From NCBI GenBank assembly GCA_002298155.1, contig DBME01000009.1, positions 1-9,702 of the forward strand: a stretch of DNA of 9,702 nt, given 5' to 3'. Below, piece after piece: positions 5,148-9,702 of the stretch. The notes beneath the pieces were generated by a model that did not search any database, was not told the DNA's origin, and worked only from the letters and a program-made list of their open reading frames with translations. This DNA comes from Holophagaceae bacterium UBA706 (GTDB taxonomy: Bacteria > Acidobacteriota > Holophagae > Holophagales > Holophagaceae). Within the stretch, counting starts at the first letter, position 1; every line of letters begins with the position of its first letter. The translations under genes and the position numbers were made by a program.

Positions 5148-6986
5148 ATGACTCAGACTTTCAACGACGCCCTGCGATCCGGCCAGTGTTTCCTGTTCGA
5201 CGGATCCACCCCCACGGTCCTCTATGAGCGGGGCGTGTACATCAACCGCTCCTTCGACGAGGCCAACCTGGCTTCGCCGGACCTGGTCCAGGCCATCCAC
5301 CACGAGTTCCGCGCCGGCGGCGCCCAGGTGCTCACCACCAACACCTGGGCCGCCAACCGCCTCAAGCTCCAGGGTTATGGCCTGGCCGAACAGCTGCGGG
5401 AGATCAACCTCAAGGGCGCCGAACTGGCCCGGGCGGCCCTGGACGAGGACGCCCCGGGGTGGGTGGCCGGATGCATCGGGCCGCTGGGGGTGCGCATCGA
5501 GCCCTGGGGCCCCACCTCCTTCGAGGAGGCCCGGGGGTTCTTCGCGGAGCAGGCCCGGGCCCTCCTGGAGGGCGGGGTCGACCTCTTCATCCTGGAGAGC
5601 TTCGCGGACCTGAACGAGATCCACCAGGCCATCCAGGCCATCAAGGACGTCTGCGGACTGCCCGTGGTGGCCCAGATGACGCCCAACGACGAAGGCCAGA
5701 CCCTCTACGGCACGGAGCCGGAGTGGTACATCACCAAGCTTGCCGAGTGGGGCGCCGATCTGGTGGGCGTCAATGGCGGCAGCGGTCCGGCCCCCCTCCT
5801 GGACCTGCTCAAACGGTTCCGTACGGTCACCACCTGCCCGCTGATCCTCCAGCCCAGCGCCGGCCTGCCCCGCATGGTGGACGGGCGGCTCCTGTACATG
5901 GCCAGCCCCGAGTACCTGGGCGAATTCGCCCGGCAGGCCTTCCAGCTCGGCGCCCGGGCCGTGGGCGGCTGCGCGGGCACCACCCCCGGCCACACCCGGT
6001 CCATGCGGGGCGCCCTGCGCCAGGAGCGGGCCTTCGTGGAGGGCGGCGCCGAGCGCGTGCAGACCGAGACACCCCACTATGCCGTGCCCAAGGCCGAGCG
6101 CAGCGCCTTCAGCCGGAAGATCGCCGAGGGCGGCTTCGTGACCACCGTGGAGCTGGTGCCCCCCAAGGGGGTGAGCGCCGACAAGCTGGTGGAGAAGGCC
6201 GCCTACTGCCGGAACCTTGGCGTGGACGCCATCAACGTCCCCGACGGACCCCGGGCCATGGCCCGCATGTCGGCCCTGGCCACGGCGGTGATCATCCAGC
6301 AGCGGGTGGGCATGGAAGCCCTCATGCACTTCGCCTGCCGCGACCGGAACCTCCTGGGGATCCAGAGCGACCTCCTGGGGGCCGCGGGGCTGGGCGTCCA
6401 GAACGTCCTGGCCATCACGGGCGATCCGCCCAAGCTGGGGCCCTACCCCAACGCCACCGCCGTGTTCGACGTGGACGCCATCGGTCTGGTGAACATCCTG
6501 CGCTCCCTCAATTCAGGGCTGGACCTGGGCGGCAGCCCCATCGGCGTTCCCACGCGGTTCAGCATCGGCGTGGGGGCCAACCCCGTGGCGGTGGACCATG
6601 AGCGCGAGGAGTCCCGCTTCCGGTACAAGGTGGACGCGGGGGCGGAGTGGGCCATCACCCAGCCGGTCTTCGACGCGGACGCCCTGTTCCGGTTCCTGGA
6701 ATTCGCCGAGCCCCTGGGCATCCCCGTCATCGCCGGCATCTGGCCCCTCAAGAGCCTGCGCAACGCCGAGTTCATGGCCAACGAGGTACCGGGGGTGACC
6801 CTGCCCCCGGCCCTGCTCAAGCGCATGGCCCGGTGGCAGACCGCCGAGGACCAGCTCAAGGAGGGCCTGGACATCGCCCGGGAGATCATCACCCGGATCC
6901 GCCCCTCCGTGCGGGGCCTCCAGCTGTCGGCCCCCCTGGGGCAGGTGGAGCTGCTCGACACCCTCCTGGAGGCCGGACATGCCTGA
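5148..6986 (+). CDS. Homocysteine methyltransferase-like / methylenetetrahydrofolate reductase fusion (YitJ-like)
   Basis: A 612-residue two-domain protein with the architecture and size of Bacillus YitJ. Residues 1 to about 310 are a Hcy-methyltransferase barrel (FDGSTPTVLYERG, TNTWAANRLKL, GCIGPLGVRIEPWG, then the PSAGLPRMVDGRLLYM region). Residues about 325-612 are an MTHFR domain reducing 5,10-methylene-THF to 5-methyl-THF with FAD. They include VTTVELVPPKG with Glu335 (like E. coli Glu28), ITGDPPK with Asp426 (like Asp120), and FSIGVGANP and QPVFDADALFRFLE. Oddity: the three zinc cysteines of this methyltransferase fold are GVN-Gly210 (normally Cys), Cys275 and Ala276 (normally Cys-Cys), so two of three are gone and the methyltransferase half is probably not a normal zinc enzyme. 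The MTHFR half looks intact. The start is the ATG at 5148; its ribosome site is weak (GAGG, ten bases upstream), and a TTG at 5103 is less likely. The end overlaps the ferredoxin gene by 8 bases. Confidence 0.92.
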   Translation: MTQTFNDALRSGQCFLFDGSTPTVLYERGVYINRSFDEANLASPDLVQAIHHEFRAGGAQVLTTNTWAANRLKLQGYGLAEQLREINLKGAELARAALDEDAPGWVAGCIGPLGVRIEPWGPTSFEEARGFFAEQARALLEGGVDLFILESFADLNEIHQAIQAIKDVCGLPVVAQMTPNDEGQTLYGTEPEWYITKLAEWGADLVGVNGGSGPAPLLDLLKRFRTVTTCPLILQPSAGLPRMVDGRLLYMASPEYLGEFARQAFQLGARAVGGCAGTTPGHTRSMRGALRQERAFVEGGAERVQTETPHYAVPKAERSAFSRKIAEGGFVTTVELVPPKGVSADKLVEKAAYCRNLGVDAINVPDGPRAMARMSALATAVIIQQRVGMEALMHFACRDRNLLGIQSDLLGAAGLGVQNVLAITGDPPKLGPYPNATAVFDVDAIGLVNILRSLNSGLDLGGSPIGVPTRFSIGVGANPVAVDHEREESRFRYKVDAGAEWAITQPVFDADALFRFLEFAEPLGIPVIAGIWPLKSLRNAEFMANEVPGVTLPPALLKRMARWQTAEDQLKEGLDIAREIITRIRPSVRGLQLSAPLGQVELLDTLLEAGHA

Positions 6987-7274
6987 GCTGGTGAGGGTGC
7001 GCTTCCTGCCCGACAACCTCCTGGTGGAGGCGCCCAAGGGCACCTCCCTCCAGGCCATCGTGGACCACGCGGGGGCCGACATCACCTTCGGCTGCCGGGG
7101 GGGCTCCTGCGGCACCTGCCGGGTGCGCATCCTGCGGGGCCTGGAGAACTGCTCGCCCATGGGGGGCGAGGAGCGCGACTTCCTCCGGGGCATGGAGGCC
7201 GACGCCGATCAGCGCCTTGCCTGCCAGATCCGTCTGCTGGGGGACGTGGACGTGGAATACCTGGGGGTGGGCCT

Positions 7275-7278
<4 letters not shown>
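6979..7278 (+). CDS. Small [2Fe-2S] ferredoxin
   Basis: A 99-residue protein that is one ferredoxin domain of the plant/adrenodoxin-like fold. Cluster ligands are Cys39-x4-Cys44-x2-Cys47 (GCRGGSCGTC) and Cys82 (RLACQ); Cys58 is an extra cysteine. The start VRVRFLPDNLLVEAPKGTSL and the motif CRGGSCGTCRVRI resemble the ferredoxin domains at the front of reductive activators of corrinoid proteins and of NqrF-type reductases. Here the domain stands alone, with no ATP-binding activator domain. It overlaps the MTHFR fusion gene by 8 bases and metH by 4 bases, so the three are made together. Likely role (inference): electron donor either to the MTHFR flavin or for re-reducing oxidised cob(II)alamin in MetH. 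Cytoplasmic; no signal peptide. Confidence 0.9.

Positions 7279-9702
<2,424 letters not shown>

Noticed and set aside
5037..6329. Long minus-strand ORF opposite the MTHFR fusion gene
   Set aside because: Same shadow pattern; low-complexity Gly/His/Ala translation with no domain and no ribosome site.

Overview
The window is a GC-rich bacterial chromosome segment with tightly packed, mostly overlapping genes. A porin, signal peptides and a periplasmic binding protein point to a Gram-negative (diderm) cell. The overall look would fit an Acidobacteriota (Holophagae-like) or deltaproteobacterial-type genome, but I cannot fix the taxon from sequence alone. No mobile element, CRISPR array, tRNA or rRNA is visible.

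Left part (1-2612, all minus strand). A three-gene overlapping cluster reads leftward: an outer-membrane porin-like beta-barrel, a short PstS-like periplasmic substrate-binding protein, and the start of a membrane sensor whose first 98 residues look like a transmembrane helix plus a CHASE8-type periplasmic domain. It looks like a small envelope uptake and sensing module. Upstream of it, also on the minus strand, lies a YbaK/EbsC-type Cys-tRNA(Pro) deacylase.

Middle (2613-2960). The divergent intergenic stretch is the most information-rich part of the window. It holds a lysine riboswitch (L box) aptamer, with the conserved core, P2-P5 and a complementary L2/L3 loop pair all readable. It is followed by a GC hairpin, a 21-codon leader ORF with a strong Shine-Dalgarno, and an 8-bp hairpin that buries the lysC ribosome binding site. 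The leader ORF runs through that hairpin and stops on the lysC start codon, so translational control of lysC is the natural reading.

Right part (2961-9702, all plus strand). A probable operon: lysC (aspartate kinase), an SDR oxidoreductase, a fused homocysteine methyltransferase-like/methylenetetrahydrofolate reductase protein (YitJ-like), a small [2Fe-2S] ferredoxin, and metH (cobalamin-dependent methionine synthase, cut by the window end inside its B12 domain). The logic is aspartate-family entry (lysC) plus the last step of methionine synthesis: MTHFR makes methyl-THF, MetH transfers the methyl group to homocysteine, and the ferredoxin may supply electrons to one of them. The fused protein has lost two of the three zinc-ligand cysteines of its methyltransferase domain while the neighbouring MetH keeps all three. 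This suggests division of labour or repurposing.
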